Part shown: positions 24,466-36,039 of the stretch, in pieces
Layout of the letters: each line of letters begins with the position of its first letter
How positions within the stretch are numbered: the stretch's first letter is position 1
Source of the DNA: Cristatella mucedo
Taxonomy: Eukaryota > Bryozoa > Phylactolaemata > Cristatellidae
DNA: 64,000 nt
NCBI GenBank assembly: GCA_009760855.2
Contig: WPIO01000054.1
Span: forward strand, 2,579,501-2,643,500
Direction of reading: 5' to 3'
Notes under the pieces: generated by a model
What the model was told of the DNA's origin: nothing
Database searches by the model: none
What the model saw: only the letters and a program-made list of their open reading frames with translations
Made by a program: the position numbers and the translations under genes

Positions 24466-24479
24466 TGTATTAACTGTCT

Positions 24480-26300
24480 TGCGTATTTGAAATTTCTTGA
24501 ATTCTTATGCATAGATTTTTCCTTGCATACCCTATGGCACTTTCAAGAAACGGTAAGGACGTGCACTACTTAAAAATGATTAGAATAGGCTAGACGGCTG
24601 ATCATACACTGCTGCCTCGAGCCTGTGGAATAATCAAAACTGAGCTCATTTGCTAAACACTAAAGTGCTGCATTTCATTAAACTTGAGCAACATGGGAGC
24701 ATTCAATAATAGTTAGCCATCGCAAGCATTCCACACGCATGTGATAGATATGTGGCTCTTGAATTTCTAGATTTTGAATCTTTAATTTACCTGAATTATA
24801 GAAAAACCCAATACACAGTCAAAAACATCTGTACTAGTCATCTGGATTCATTGAATAGCACTAACTTTCAATGAGGTTATGAGAGCAATATAAAGGGCTA
24901 CTTTACGGTTTAAAAAATCAGTGGTTTTGCTGTAAGTGCACGAAAGGCTACTTATAATATCTGTTGATCCTGAAACCACGCTGTCATAAGGAAGGAAGTG
25001 TAGGAAGGAAGTGTGTCATAAGGAAGGAAGTGTCATTCTAAAAGTGAGCCTGCAAAAGTGCGGTTAACTTATAAGCAGCCTAAAATCTTTGCTTGAATGG
25101 CCCGCAGAAAATTGTCAAGGCCGCAGAATAAAGCAAAGCGCTATCTCAGGAGCTTCAAGCTGCAGCTTACAGTATGACCAACGCGATGAAAAAAAAGAGG
25201 CAGATCATGTGCTGCCCTGCTGAAGTCTTCATCTTTAGCAATACAATTTTTGAAAGGAAATTATCATTTATATTGTATCCCATGCACTGGGAAAGACAAT
25301 TTTTCAAACAATTTTGAAAATAAAAGATAATGCTGATGTATATGTGAGCAGATAGATGCTCAAAATTCCAGACTTGATGGCTCACCGATCTGCAAGCCGT
25401 TGCTAAGTGTGGCTGCCCTGGTCAGGCACCTATTTTTATCCGTTCGACAGCTCCGTAATATCTCCAGCGCTTATGTAAGTAATTAAGGCACAACACTGAT
25501 AAAAAGCCCGATCCTCAGTATTTGATTGTGTATTGCGCATTTTGAAGTTACATTCCAACTCCGAGAGTTCGTGTTACAGCTGCTTTTGGCAATTATTGAA
25601 TTACCAATTTGGTCATGTGACATGATACTCTTAACGAAACTACAGTCTTTTCATCTTACCTACCTTCACACCCCTGTAACCGCCTCAGTAGATCGCGCAC
25701 GTACAGCAGCGTCAGTGACATACGTAGCGTTTAATCTCCGATTCTTAGCGTAATGCATATCTCGCCTAAATGCCATTGGTTCCACAAAAAGGTATTCAAA
25801 CTTTCGGCGTAGATTTTAGGGTTTGACTCCGAGGTTACTTTTTTTAGGCTTGCAAAGCAAATATAGTATTCTGGGTGACTAAATGTTTAAGGAAATCTCT
25901 TAAAGCACTCGCGTACAGGTCGTGAAACGGTTCTTTAAAATAAATTAACATTTAGCAATTAGATGCTGCAGGAAAGCAGGCAGAGCCTAAATATAAGTTT
26001 TAACCTTAATGATGAAGTCTGATTGAGTCTTGCCCAAATAAACATCTGCTTCTGATACAATTACGATCAATGTAAGTTTTAAAATTGTTTAATCAGAGTA
26101 CTCATACAGCAATAATCAGAATCAGAAGGGACGCGAGGAGACAAGCCTTAAGGACCCAGACTTATTAGGCAATTAGCTAAAAATATTTGTAAACCTCATT
26201 GTCACCGTCATGCATGCTGTGACAACTCCATCGTTTCTAAATTTATTAAATTCACTTTTAACGTGGGATCGTAAAGATTTGAGAATCTATCTAACATTTT
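24480..26300. other. No gene recognised; small local duplication near 25 kb
   Basis: At about 24986-25036 the unit GTCATAAGGAAGGAAGTG occurs twice, with a shorter GGAAGGAAGTGT between. Otherwise no feature could be supported. Confidence 0.45.
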
Positions 26301-26325
26301 TATTATGTTTTCTGCATTTTGGCAG

Positions 26326-26637
26326 TACGAATTTGAAATAAGAGTAGGCGATGGTAAAGTTCCTGGTTTAGGGTTATTATTACAAGGTCCTCTTTGTTTC
26401 AAAAATAGCGGAGTTATGGAGACGTGTCAAACGGAGACTTTCTCCTGGATGCAACCTATAGTCAAAAGCTTCGTGAGCATTAAAGTAGAGTCAGATCTAA
26501 AAGATGCTCTTAACATGATAGAGATACCTTTGTGTGGGATCCTGCTAAATAGAGTCAGAGCTTCTGCCATCGTGAGTGGAAATCATAACCTAACATATAG
26601 AATTCATATTTTGACCATTGGCTATGGATATCGTTGA
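26326..26637 (+). CDS. Orphan exon candidate, duplicated at 44.6 kb, family unknown
   Basis: An open frame follows an acceptor-like tract (TTTTCTGCATTTTGGCAG ending 26325). It encodes about 103 residues starting YEFEIRVGDGKVPGLGLLLQ and including METCQTETFSWMQP, DALNMIEIPLCG and YRIHILTIGYGYR before TGA. The 3' two thirds of it, from about 26403, is present again at 44618-44836 in a broken form. It does not match any LINE or R1 module. I cannot assign a function. The regular hydrophobic alternation could mean a beta-rich extracellular domain, but that is inference. Substitutions against the second copy change the protein often, so there is no clear sign of purifying selection. An ATG at 26305 would also allow a free-standing 110-residue frame. 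Confidence 0.3.
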   Translation, partial: YEFEIRVGDGKVPGLGLLLQGPLCFKNSGVMETCQTETFSWMQPIVKSFVSIKVESDLKDALNMIEIPLCGILLNRVRASAIVSGNHNLTYRIHILTIGYGYR

Positions 26638-27719
26638 ATTAGTATTCCTTATAACATTTGAATGTATTTGAATACCTGTTCTTTTGCTGATATTTGGTTA
26701 AACGCATCGATTCACGCGTCTGCATTTACTAGACGCCATTACGTTTCCTTGTGAAGTGTATAAGCAGTCAGCATGGCTAAAATAATGACCCTCTTTGTTT
26801 CTGCTTTAAATCAACGTTTTACTGATGCGCTTGCCACGACGCTTTTATTAAGTTCGGACAAAACTTACAATTTTTCTTAAATACTGCTACGTCAAAATAA
26901 CCCAAGAAAATTCTACATAATCGTGCGTTTCAGTGCTAACTTCATCTTGGCATTGTCCGAACTTGAGGTTTCCGCCATTCACCAGCTGTTCTTCCTCGAC
27001 GAATCAGTATTCTGGCCGCATGTTACGTAATACTCAGAAGTCTTTGTGTGCTTTGGAAATATCTGAGCCATTGCAGTGCTTGAAGCGATAGATTTACTAT
27101 GATACATTCTCCGATTTGCAATAAACCATGAAGGCAGTGATAATCGACGTGATATTTTAGTCGATATCAGATAGCACTTCTCCCGAGTCAGCTAGAACGT
27201 ATTTAAATAAATTTTAAAGACACCGATTGAGATAGATGCTTAGTACGAATGCAATTTATCTCCAGCATTAGAATATCAAAAGAGAGTTTGACAATTCGTT
27301 GGCATTCGCAGCTCACTGCTGCTGTTTAGCAAAAAGTAATCCCGGTGATTTGAGAGTCAAGGTCAGGCGAGTAGGATAAATTATACATTGGTAAACCACA
27401 GAAACAAGTATACTATGTTAGACTTGAGCATGCATTTACTTTGTTGATTAAAGAAGTGCAGCTTTTTTTGCGTATTTAAAAGTCTGAACTCATTCATTGA
27501 AAGTGGGATGTACGCCAATTCATTTGGTATGACACCGTACCTGTGCCGATAAAAAATGGTATAGCCTTGTACAAACACCAATTAACGTAACACCTTGGTT
27601 CAAGTCGTGCAATCATTCCTGAGCGTTCGACTTTAAATTAGAGCTACCTACTAATGTGTGCCAAAGTCTAAAGTTCTCTTTGGTCGCGCATCTTAGCATG
27701 TTTCGCTGAAGATATATGC

Positions 27720-28010
27720 AAATAAATAAATAAACAAGTAAAAAAACAAAAATGAATAAAATAATTATTAAATAATTATATTAGATATATATATATATAT
27801 ATAAATATAAATAATATAAATACAAATAAATAATATAATGATATAATGATATAATTATAATAAATAAATGATATAATGATATAAATAGTACAATAATATA
27901 AATATATATATATATATAAATGTATGCAAATAAATAAATAAAATTATAACAATAATACTAAATAAATGTATATAAATGTATGCACTATATATTTATATAC
28001 AGTTGACTCT
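27720..28010. repeat. AT-rich low-complexity tract
   Basis: AAATA, ATATAT and TGATATAA units over about 280 bases. It corresponds to a shorter AT-rich tract near 45945-46035 in the partner duplication. Confidence 0.85.
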
Positions 28011-28550
28011 AGGAATACAGATAACGGATATAGGGACTCTGAGCTTTTAAGAATAGCAGTACGGCATTCCAGATTGCTTTACAATATTAGTCTCACTCTG
28101 GAAATGGGACAACTCCACATATAAATAAAAGTCTATTTGCTTGTCCAAGAGTATATATGTATGCGGAGTTGACTACATATATGTGCCAGCAGATAACTGC
28201 CGGTGGACTCGCTTAGTTAAATGGTAACCGGTTTGACACGGAAGACAACGCTGGGCCATCTTGACAAGTGACGGAGATGCTCCTCTTGGGGAAAGACGGG
28301 CTGTCTCGCTTTAAATAGTAGATAAATACACAAACACACACAAAAACATAAATATATATATATAGAGAGAGACAGAGGAAGGCATAGAGAAAGAGTCGGT
28401 TTTCGAAGGCACAAGTAACTGTGTCTGATTAGCGGAGCGACCCACATTACTTAAGATTCCCATTGTGTTTACTAAAACTCGGAAGCAGTTGCTGCTTTCG
28501 CGTCCACTCAATAAGTGAAGTTGCCTGTCCATTGTAAACGCGATCCAGGT

Positions 28551-28761
<211 letters not shown>

Positions 28762-29129
28762 TAACTTGTTAATATGATAATTGAATTAAAATAGTAAGCT
28801 GTCTTGAAATATTTGCGTTCTAACTGTTCCGCAGCATTTATTAGCCAATCTGAGCTTAAGTCCACGGCAGGAGGGGCCACGCCCGCTAGAAAAGATGCCG
28901 ATTTGGGAGCATGAGGCCGCATCTCGAAGGCCCCCCGACTATTGCGTACGTGTTCCAGTTTCAGTTTAATGAATTCTTCGCTTAGTTTGAATAAGTCTTG
29001 ACCGTGCGTTACTTCTATATGCCTGCATCAACTCGCAACTGACTCTTTTCAGTCAGAGCTCGCAGACTTCCGTGCAGTTACTCACTGTCTACATTCAAGA
29101 AGGCTGTGAGAAACTTCATCATGAAGTTC

Positions 29130-31150
29130 ATATCCAAATCAAATAAGACAGCTAGTCATTTAGACCTCATCAATAGATAAGAGAAGATAAGAGGATCTGC
29201 TGCTTCTATCAAGCTAACACCATAAATATGTCATTAGCCTCAGGTAATGTACTAGCACCTTTCAAAAAGTCTGTAGTCAGGCTACTACTCAAGAAGGCAA
29301 CACTAGGCCCAAGAGAGATTGAGCTGCTTCCGCCAAGGCTCCCTTCTACCGCTCCTATAAAAAACACTGGAACAAGTCACGGCGGACCAGCTGACTTCTT
29401 GCACTAAAAATTCACACCTAGCAAGTAATTTCCAGTCTTGTTTAAGAACTAATCACTTCACACAGTCATAATTGCTTCGAGTGTATAAAGGCCTTCTTAG
29501 GAACGCTTGTTACAGTAGAGTCTCTCTGCCTGTTTTGCTTGATCTTCCGGCAGGTTTTGATACTTTCAATCACCGTCCCCTATTCGAGCGCCTATCATCT
29601 CGCCTGGGCATCACTGGCACAGCATCGCAACTGTTCAGGTCCTAGCTCAGTGCGAGACTCTGGAGTAATAATGTAGATAATAAAGTAATAGAATAAAGAG
29701 TAAAAATAAAGAGTAAAGTAATAGAGTAATAATAAAGTAATAATGAAAACGGAAAGTAATCATCAACGGGACAACTAATGAATGGGTTGGAACTCGTTGC
29801 TTTGTGCTTGTTAGTCCGGTTCTTTTCACGGTTTTGACTGCTCCTGACTGGCCGATGTGATTGCCATGCAAAGCCTAGGCTTTCACTTCTATGCAGATGT
29901 CACTCAGTTGTACTTTTGCTTTGATTCATTTTAGTTATCCTGAACGTCGAATTCTCTCAGCTCCTTTCGCTGCATGTTTCGATTCGAACAGCACGTGGTT
30001 AGCAGCAACCATTCCTTAAGTAAACTGTGATCAAACTAACTTGCAAGTTACGTGAAAACCAAGTCTGATTCAGAAAGTTATGAAAAATTACCTTTCACAA
30101 TTAGCTCGGCCAGCATATCTCCAGTTGAGTAGGCACACAATTTAGGTTTATTTTTAAAGTGATTGTCCATTAGATGACCAAAGCTACTCCAATGCTAAGT
30201 CTACCTACTTTCAGCTATATGCGATTGCTAGAATAAATTCTAGCTTAAGCAGGGATACTAAATCGTATTGGTCCACGCTTTTTTAACATCGCGTGTCGAC
30301 CTCTGTAATTCCACAATCCCTGGCTTGAATGCTGACCCAGTGCATGTAACCCCTAACCATGTTATTCATTTTGTTTGTTTTTCAAGCATGATTTTACTTA
30401 CTATTCTATTGCGTATCACTTTGCAGCAAATGTAAAGCGCCTAGAAAGAGATTAAGTTCTCTGAGGGCGCTTTATCAAGTGCAATATTATTATTATTATT
30501 ATTAGCTTACCTGCATGAGACATTTGGCGTTTACTGTTGGTACAAAGTTCTGCTAGTAGCTGCGTCTGTCGTAATCGTTGCAGTTGATTCATCTCACCAC
30601 TCATTGGTGGCCGTAACAGGTTCCCAGGAAAGCAGATCGACTTATAGGTTCGTTTAATTAAGGGTTCCTTTGTTCCTTGAAAACAGCCTGGCTGTCAGTT
30701 CGGCTCTGCCACTTGGCTAAGCACCACAGCACTCACTTTTCGGACTATAGTCAGTTAAATTATACTTCGCATTAACTTCAAATACTTAGGATAGCCTGCA
30801 TTTCATTCTTATGCACTTAAAGACTGAAACTCACTTCCGACTGGCGTCGTGACAGCCCCCCCAACTTGATGACATCAACAAAGACACTAAAAACACATAT
30901 ATTTGTCACATCATTTAGTGGATCTATGTGATTTCTCTTCGTGTGCTTATGCAAGCTGACAGCGTGCACATTGTCTTTATGTAAATTTGAATGCTGACCC
31001 TGTGCATGTCATCTCCAATTTTATTATGCTTCTTGTCACGGAACATGCAACCGCTCACTCAACCAGCCATTCTTTGCAGCAATTCTAAAGTGCATAGGAA
31101 GGAATTGAGTTGTCAGAGGCACGATATCTACAGTATTCTTATAATAAATC
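29130..31150 (+). mobile_element. LINE copy D, family 1, old, carrying a nested insertion
   Basis: Degraded family 1 sequence runs from the region for SVASGQVPAPLKKAV (near 29230) through the palm segment (CTTGATCTTCCGGCAGGTTT near 29540) and TTCACTTCTATGCAGATG near 29880, which covers part of the YADD region. It continues through the C-terminal domain to a decayed 3' end with GCAGCAATTCTAAAGTGC near 31078. Stops and indels are dense. A block of TAATA/AAAGT low-complexity DNA at about 29665-29750 interrupts it, and a younger LINE 3' end interrupts it at 30327-30504. The order of events is therefore visible: D inserted first, then decayed, then was hit again. Confidence 0.88.
30327..30504 (+). 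mobile_element. Nested LINE 3' end (family 1), 178 bases
   Basis: This fragment contains only the last part of the 3' untranslated region, the hairpin (about 30434-30473) and an ATT tail, nearly identical to copy A. It interrupts copy D between the codons for LLTG and the following residues. The tetramer GCTT flanks it at 30323-30326 and 30505-30508, as expected for a short target-site duplication. It is an extreme 5' truncation. Confidence 0.9.
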
Positions 31151-31194
31151 TCTTCATGAGTATTTGTCTGTAACTTCCAAAAAGCTGCAAAAAC

Positions 31195-31380
31195 TGAGCA
31201 GGTGTTACACTGGAGATTTTCTATCGCACTAAACTAACAAAAGCCTAAATCATTTTCGGTGTCAATATACCTCGCAGGAATGCATCTGGAGCTTAGCTTT
31301 GAGAAAACGTTCTCATGCTGGCAATATGAGCTTTTCGTTGACAATGGCGGAACTGTTAGCTTTGCAGGTATGAATATTGA
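31195..31380 (+). repeat. R1 fragment
   Basis: ACACTGGAGATTTTCTAT near 31207 and CTCATGCTGGCAATATGAGC near 31312 correspond to R1 text near 39737-39840, 35535-35640 and 50480-50590. It ends at the CA microsatellite. Confidence 0.6.
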
Positions 31381-31382
31381 AT

Positions 31383-31401
31383 ACACACACACACACACAC
31401 A

Positions 31402-31497
<96 letters not shown>
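31383..31497. repeat. (CA)n-(TA)n compound microsatellite
   Basis: CA repeats with one TCTCTC interruption, followed by about ten TA units. Frames rich in Cys-Val or Thr-His across it are artefacts. Confidence 0.97.
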
Positions 31498-31500
31498 AAC

Positions 31501-31650
31501 TAGCTGATTAAACAGCCTCTTTTTGCATAGCGACAGAATAGCCTTTACGGCTATCACCACCTCTTGCAGTGGCAATAAAGGATCGCCCACCACAGGAATC
31601 GAACCAAAAGTGAAAGCAACCGCCTTTCTTAGTGTGCCATCAGGGATCAC
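31501..31650 (-). mobile_element. tRNA-derived SINE, copy a
   Basis: On the minus strand the 5' part reads like a degenerate tRNA. A box-A-like TGGCACACTAAG maps to about 31628-31639, and a perfect box B, GGTTCGATTCC, to 31595-31605. The body that follows is shared with 38590-38755 and 41862-42011, including GGCGATCCT, GATAGCC and CTGTCGCTATGCAAA. RNA polymerase III promoters of this layout drive SINEs, which borrow LINE machinery to move. No protein is expected. An ATT run lies just beyond the 5' end (31651-31665). Confidence 0.8.
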
Positions 31651-31679
31651 AATTATTATTATTATATATATATATAACA

Positions 31680-32011
31680 CAAATATATAATATATAATTT
31701 AAGGCAAGAATAAACATAACAATAATGAATCTCTAAATATTAGCCCATGCGTGGCAGTTTGATCGGAGATAATATGATGGCCTGATGAAATTGATATAAG
31801 TAAAAGCAGCAGCTAGAGTTTTCCCTAGCTTGCAGAGGTTAATCAGTTCCAGAGTCGGCTTCAATAAGTTTATTTCATGAAGTAGGATTCCTGATTTATT
31901 AGTCAAATATTTTTCTTGCTAGAGCATAGAAAATCAATTAACGACAGTTTAAATACTGTTTTTAGGGTTAATAGAGCCGTATGGACCTGAAATTATAATA
32001 TTAACATCCGT
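31680..32011. other. No feature recognised
   Basis: AT-rich spacer between the SINE and LINE E. Nothing specific could be supported. Confidence 0.4.
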
Positions 32012-32999
32012 GATAATGTGCTTAGAGAAATCAATCACTTTATAGGTGCTTTAAATTTCCTGAAAAGATAGCATGATTGCATTGAAAGTAGTACCAAGCT
32101 CAATAAAAAACAAGAATAACATGATTAGGAGTGATATGCACAGGGTCAGCACGCAAGTGTGGTTAGAGGCAGCTTGCAGAGTGTCAGCACACGAGCACGT
32201 AAGGGACGAATCACAGGCTACTAAATGCTGTGATAAATGGGTGCGTTTTTAATATCTTTTTAAAAGTGGTCAAGCCAGCGGGATGTCGGGACTGAAATCG
32301 GGAGTAGGTTCCAGGCTTTGAGGGCATACGAACTAATGACATGGTCTCCAAGGTATTTGAGGTCTGTGCAAGGTAAATTCCGGAATGTGAGTGGTAAGAT
32401 GCTTAGCCCGTTGCGGCAGCAGACGTGATAAGTATACTGGAGCCAAAGAATAAAGAGACCTGAAAGTGAGTGAAAAAAACCTGTAGTCGATGCGTTGCCT
32501 GACTGGGAGCCCGTGCAGGGCAGCGATAAGTGGTGTGGTGTGGCAGCTGCTAAGCTCACGGCATAGAAGCACAGCTGCAATATTTCGCACTAGTTGTAAG
32601 CGCCTGGTTGCACAAGCCGGTGGACCAGAAAGCAGTGAGTTACAATAGTCAAGACGGGATGTCAAGGATTTACGGAACAACTTAGATGTGGTAGCAATGC
32701 ATAAACAAGCGAGAACTTCAGTCATGTTGTCATGTAGATGAATGTAGGCAGACCCAATGGTGGAGCTGATGTGGTCGTCTAGTGACAGGTGACTTTGGAA
32801 CATGACACCTCAATTTCGTGCAGATTTAATAGAAGATATGCTGGCCGAGCTGGTTTTGAGCTTTGATGTTTCCAATTTCTGAATAACACGTGGTTCGTCC
32901 ACAACTATGAAGTTGGTTTTATCGTTTATCAAATTTAAAAAAATTGGCTTTCATCCATGTGGGGATGTCATCAATGCATGCAGCAAGGGAGTTTAGAGA
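32012..32999 (-). mobile_element. LINE copy E, family 1, antisense, 5'-truncated
   Basis: On the minus strand this runs from the segment for NSLAACIDDIPTW through the C-terminal domain to a decayed 3' hairpin (about 32014-32050). Open pieces cover LSLDDHISSTIGSAYIHLHD and RLDYCNSLLSGPPACATRRL in one frame, and a second frame follows for the last third. The break at 32997 is followed by the same 160 bases that follow LINE F at about 37050, so E and F share one 5' junction. Confidence 0.9.
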
Positions 33000-33165
33000 A
33001 ATAAAATTCCTTTAGTCACCGTTGCACTCGTATTACCCGATATATTAGAAGAATTAAGAGAAAATACGACATTTTAGATAATACAAATGTCACATTACTG
33101 TTACATAAACACGTACAACGTAAATGCATGAGAAACAAACTTACTTGAGGCTGAGCAAATCACTG
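33000..33165. repeat. LINE-flanking segment duplicated at 37050-37195
   Basis: TTAGTCACCGTTGCACTCG, AAATACGACATTTTAGA and TACAACGTAAA match 37070 onward in order. The junction with the LINE is identical at both places, so LINE and flank were duplicated together, or this is a fixed 5' part of a chimeric subfamily. Confidence 0.75.
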
Positions 33166-33483
33166 ACCTTGATGGGTAAAGGATAGGATAGCCAACAATG
33201 ACTAGCACGCTCTGATTGACTTGGTTTTACAATTCATGATTCTTGGAAAACAGCTGTATCCCGACTAGTGGTCGAGTTTTCACGAATAGTTGTCGAGCGG
33301 TAGCACCAGGCGTTACAAGATTTGTAAAAATGATCGAACACTTTAGCCGACATTATATATATTCAGTGATTTTAATTTTATTTTAAAAATAGCAGAATCA
33401 TTAATTTAGATACAAAATAAAAATATAATTCACTTGTATAGCTCCCTACGAGAACTTCATCTCTATTCAGGCGCTTCACATAT

Positions 33484-33568
33484 GCCGCCGAGCTCGAGCC
33501 CATGACCTAAGTTAGACCTTGGTCGGGGTGAGCACCTTAACAGCTGTACCAAACCAGCTCGGCGGTGC
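33484..33568 (-). mobile_element. tRNA-like element, possible second SINE type
   Basis: On the minus strand GCCGAGC (about 33559-33565) and GCTCGGC (about 33487-33493) could pair as a seven-base acceptor-like stem. TGGTTTGGTACAG resembles box A, and GGCTCGAGCTC resembles box B (consensus GGTTCGANTCC). The D-arm and anticodon-arm order looks tRNA-like, but the T arm overlaps the stem, so this is a degenerate tRNA or SINE head rather than a working tRNA gene. Confidence 0.45.
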
Positions 33569-33639
33569 CCAATTGTGCACCGTAACATTCTTAAGTAGCT
33601 CTATACATCGTTGACGAACAGGTTTTAAAGAACTTCGAC

Positions 33640-35430
33640 AGACTGAAGCCGCGAAAGTGTAAGTGGGAAGTGGCGACTCATCCCGTGGTTTCGATATGAC
33701 TTCTCACAGTTAGAGTGCTCGGATTATTTTGTCCGTCAACAAACTGCTGAAATTGGCTTTGATATAAATGCTTATCTGTGCCACGAGGTCGTCAACGACT
33801 ACGGCTCAGGTATTGAGCCATTCAATACCGTATCATACCAGAGTCTGGAAGGCGATCACGCTTGTACCAGAAAATAAGCCCTTTGCTTTTCTCTGCACAG
33901 ACATCCTGTCGGGTGATTTAGTCTTCATAAATATGTATGAATCAGTGAACAAAATGATTCGCTATCGATTATTGACTTATTATAAGCAAACATTCCTAAG
34001 CTTTCCTGGTGAAAAACACTAGCTAGTTTCCACTTTTATAGGGATGGTTATAAATAAAGAAATAACCCGGGCCTGTAGCAAAACACAGTAGCCTATGGAT
34101 GCACTAACGTGCATCAATTATCACGATTTAGGATATTACAAACAGAAAATAGGAACGTTTGCGTACTGATATGTTCAGTCCCAAACCTAGAGCTGCTTAT
34201 GCTTTCTTTAAATCGTATAAAAGTGTCTAATCCTAATTTTCTTATTCCACCTTGCGATGCGATTACAACAGCTCGGCTCACCGTATTTTATACCATCGTT
34301 AAAGAGTTAGCGTAATTATTCATTTCTTGAGACTAGAAAGCAGCTGTGTTTCTTGCCCCATTAATGGATAATTGTATTGATGGCTATTGTGGTGATGCGA
34401 TATCCCCCCTCTTGAGAAAACCTCACGGGAATACATCTTCGTATAGCTCTAGTCGTACCATCCAGGTGTGCAAGACATAGCCTAACCTATTTGAAAACTA
34501 CATCCCTTCATTCGACCCAGATTTGTCATAAAACGACTCAAGAGGCCAAAAATACCTCTATAAGTCTCCAGCTGAGGTCAAGGATTGTGTTTTTGACTCT
34601 AGAATCAGTAAGAGGCCTCACGAGAATTTTGAATACGTAACGGTATCTGTGACTGAAAGCAGCTCCGACGCTGCCACCTGCAACGCCCTGACTGATTACA
34701 ATGCTTCCGTCATGGGCGTGAATCACGAACAATAGTGCTTGTGAGCTCGCCAGGTGCACGCTATCCGTTGACTTTACCATTGTAAGGAATCGTTTGCCGA
34801 TGTGTCAATAAGCATCTCAAGCGCAGAGGGGCAGCATATTATGTCAATAGTTTGTCAAAGGGGTGATTTTCGTTGCAGTTCCTAGGTTTATTTACAAAGC
34901 AAACGAATTTCATTAGTGTCGGTTCACTTGAAAAGTCTAGTCATTAGGTAATCAATAAATGCATGCAAACATAGCACAGTCTGTGTAAGCATTTGATAAT
35001 AGGAGTAATTCGACACTGGAAAGCTGGACCTGCGGCTCTGGTGTTGCTGGCAGGGTACTCGTTAGTTCTTTTATGTAGAGCCTCAACGTCAGGCAAGAGA
35101 CAATCACCTGTTTCCTGACGCACATTTAAGTTGCATAGTAATCTAATCAATTCAATTGCATATTTTGGATCTTGATTTAAAAGCTATTAATTAAGTGTAA
35201 GTTTTGATCCTTTCTAGGCTTCTATAGAGACAGCAAAATTTTCAGGCAGCTATTTTTAGCTTCGACGCTACCTCAGGCTAAGCACTACAGGTTTCTCAAT
35301 CTAGCCACCACAACAACGAATATATTCACTATGCTATCTGAAGCCATTTTATTCTTGCGAGTTTAGCGTATGCCTTATTATATTTTTAATCGCTGTGTTT
35401 AGAAATACGTTTTTAGATTCTCACTCTAGC
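33640..35430 (+). repeat. R1 unit without LINE insertion
   Basis: Modules in the R1 order are CTTTGCTTTTCTCTGCACAG near 33880, TTGCGTACTGATATG near 34157, a CTCTTGAGAAAACC block near 34410, GCTTGTGAGCTCGCCAGGTG near 34736, TAGGTTTATTTACAAAGC near 34882, and GTAGAGCCTCAACGTCAGGC near 35076. It then runs head-to-tail into the next unit near 35430. It is the best uninterrupted R1 copy here for reading module order. Small antisense frames in it (34538-34780) are not conserved as open frames in other copies. Confidence 0.8.
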
Positions 35431-35932
35431 CTTTGTGAATTGTAGCTAGAGTGCAACAGTGAATGAGCTGAAAACTCTACTGATTCCTATCGATGATTCT
35501 CTGAGTTCACTCAGACTAAGTCGGCGTTGCCTTCAAGATTTTTTAAGACACCCGAATCCTAAATGCCTCTCTATGTCGACATGGCACTTAAAGAATTTTG
35601 AGCTTACAAGTAGAAAAGAACATTCTCGTGCTGTCACAATAAGCGTTTCTGGTTTGGCAACTTGGCAATCCTTGCACTGCCAGCTTAGCCGCTAAGAATA
35701 TCGGCCTATGCGTGGCGCTAGGAGCAGAGGTAATTAGATGGTAAGTTCAAGCAAGTGCCCGGAGAAAAACAGCTATACCAGTACTGTCGCTCAGATTTGA
35801 CTTCTCATCTCCTATATTTTTACACTTTGCATTTTGCCGTCAGCTAGCTGCTGACGTTAGTCGTGAAATAACCGATTCGCACTAATGACAGGTCGCGTCG
35901 TCGATCGGTCCGACTAAAGTATTGTCCGGCTC

Positions 35933-35980
35933 ATTATTGTATCCGGCCATTATTGTATCCGGCCATTATTGTATCCGGCC
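35933..35980 (+). repeat. Three perfect 16-base tandem units inside R1
   Basis: The unit ATTATTGTATCCGGCC is repeated three times without change. Other R1 copies have one related unit at the same place (near 7417, 9924, 40145 and 50883), so this is a local amplification. Confidence 0.93.
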
Positions 35981-36039
35981 AGATACTGGTTGCCGACCGA
36001 GCAGCTAACAGAACGCGACGATAGCAATGGCTCACGTGA

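Noticed and set aside
31271..31380. Similarity of WQYELFVDNGG-type translation at 31.3 kb to WQYEFEIRVGDG at 26.3 kb as paralogous exons
   Set aside because: The 31.3 kb DNA aligns with the R1 module near 35.6 and 39.8 kb, so the resemblance in translation is short and probably coincidental.
31234..31680. 148-residue antisense frame with Cys-Val and Ile-Tyr runs
   Set aside because: It spans the CA/TA microsatellite and the SINE. The repetitive stretch is a low-complexity artefact.
34538..34780. Antisense frame with HLASSQALLFVIHAHDGS and similar text at 37773-37958 and in the start of the 42703 frame
   Set aside because: The similarity is at DNA level across the R1 module. Frames are broken in the copies at 51.2, 53.4 and 55.5 kb, so coding is not supported.
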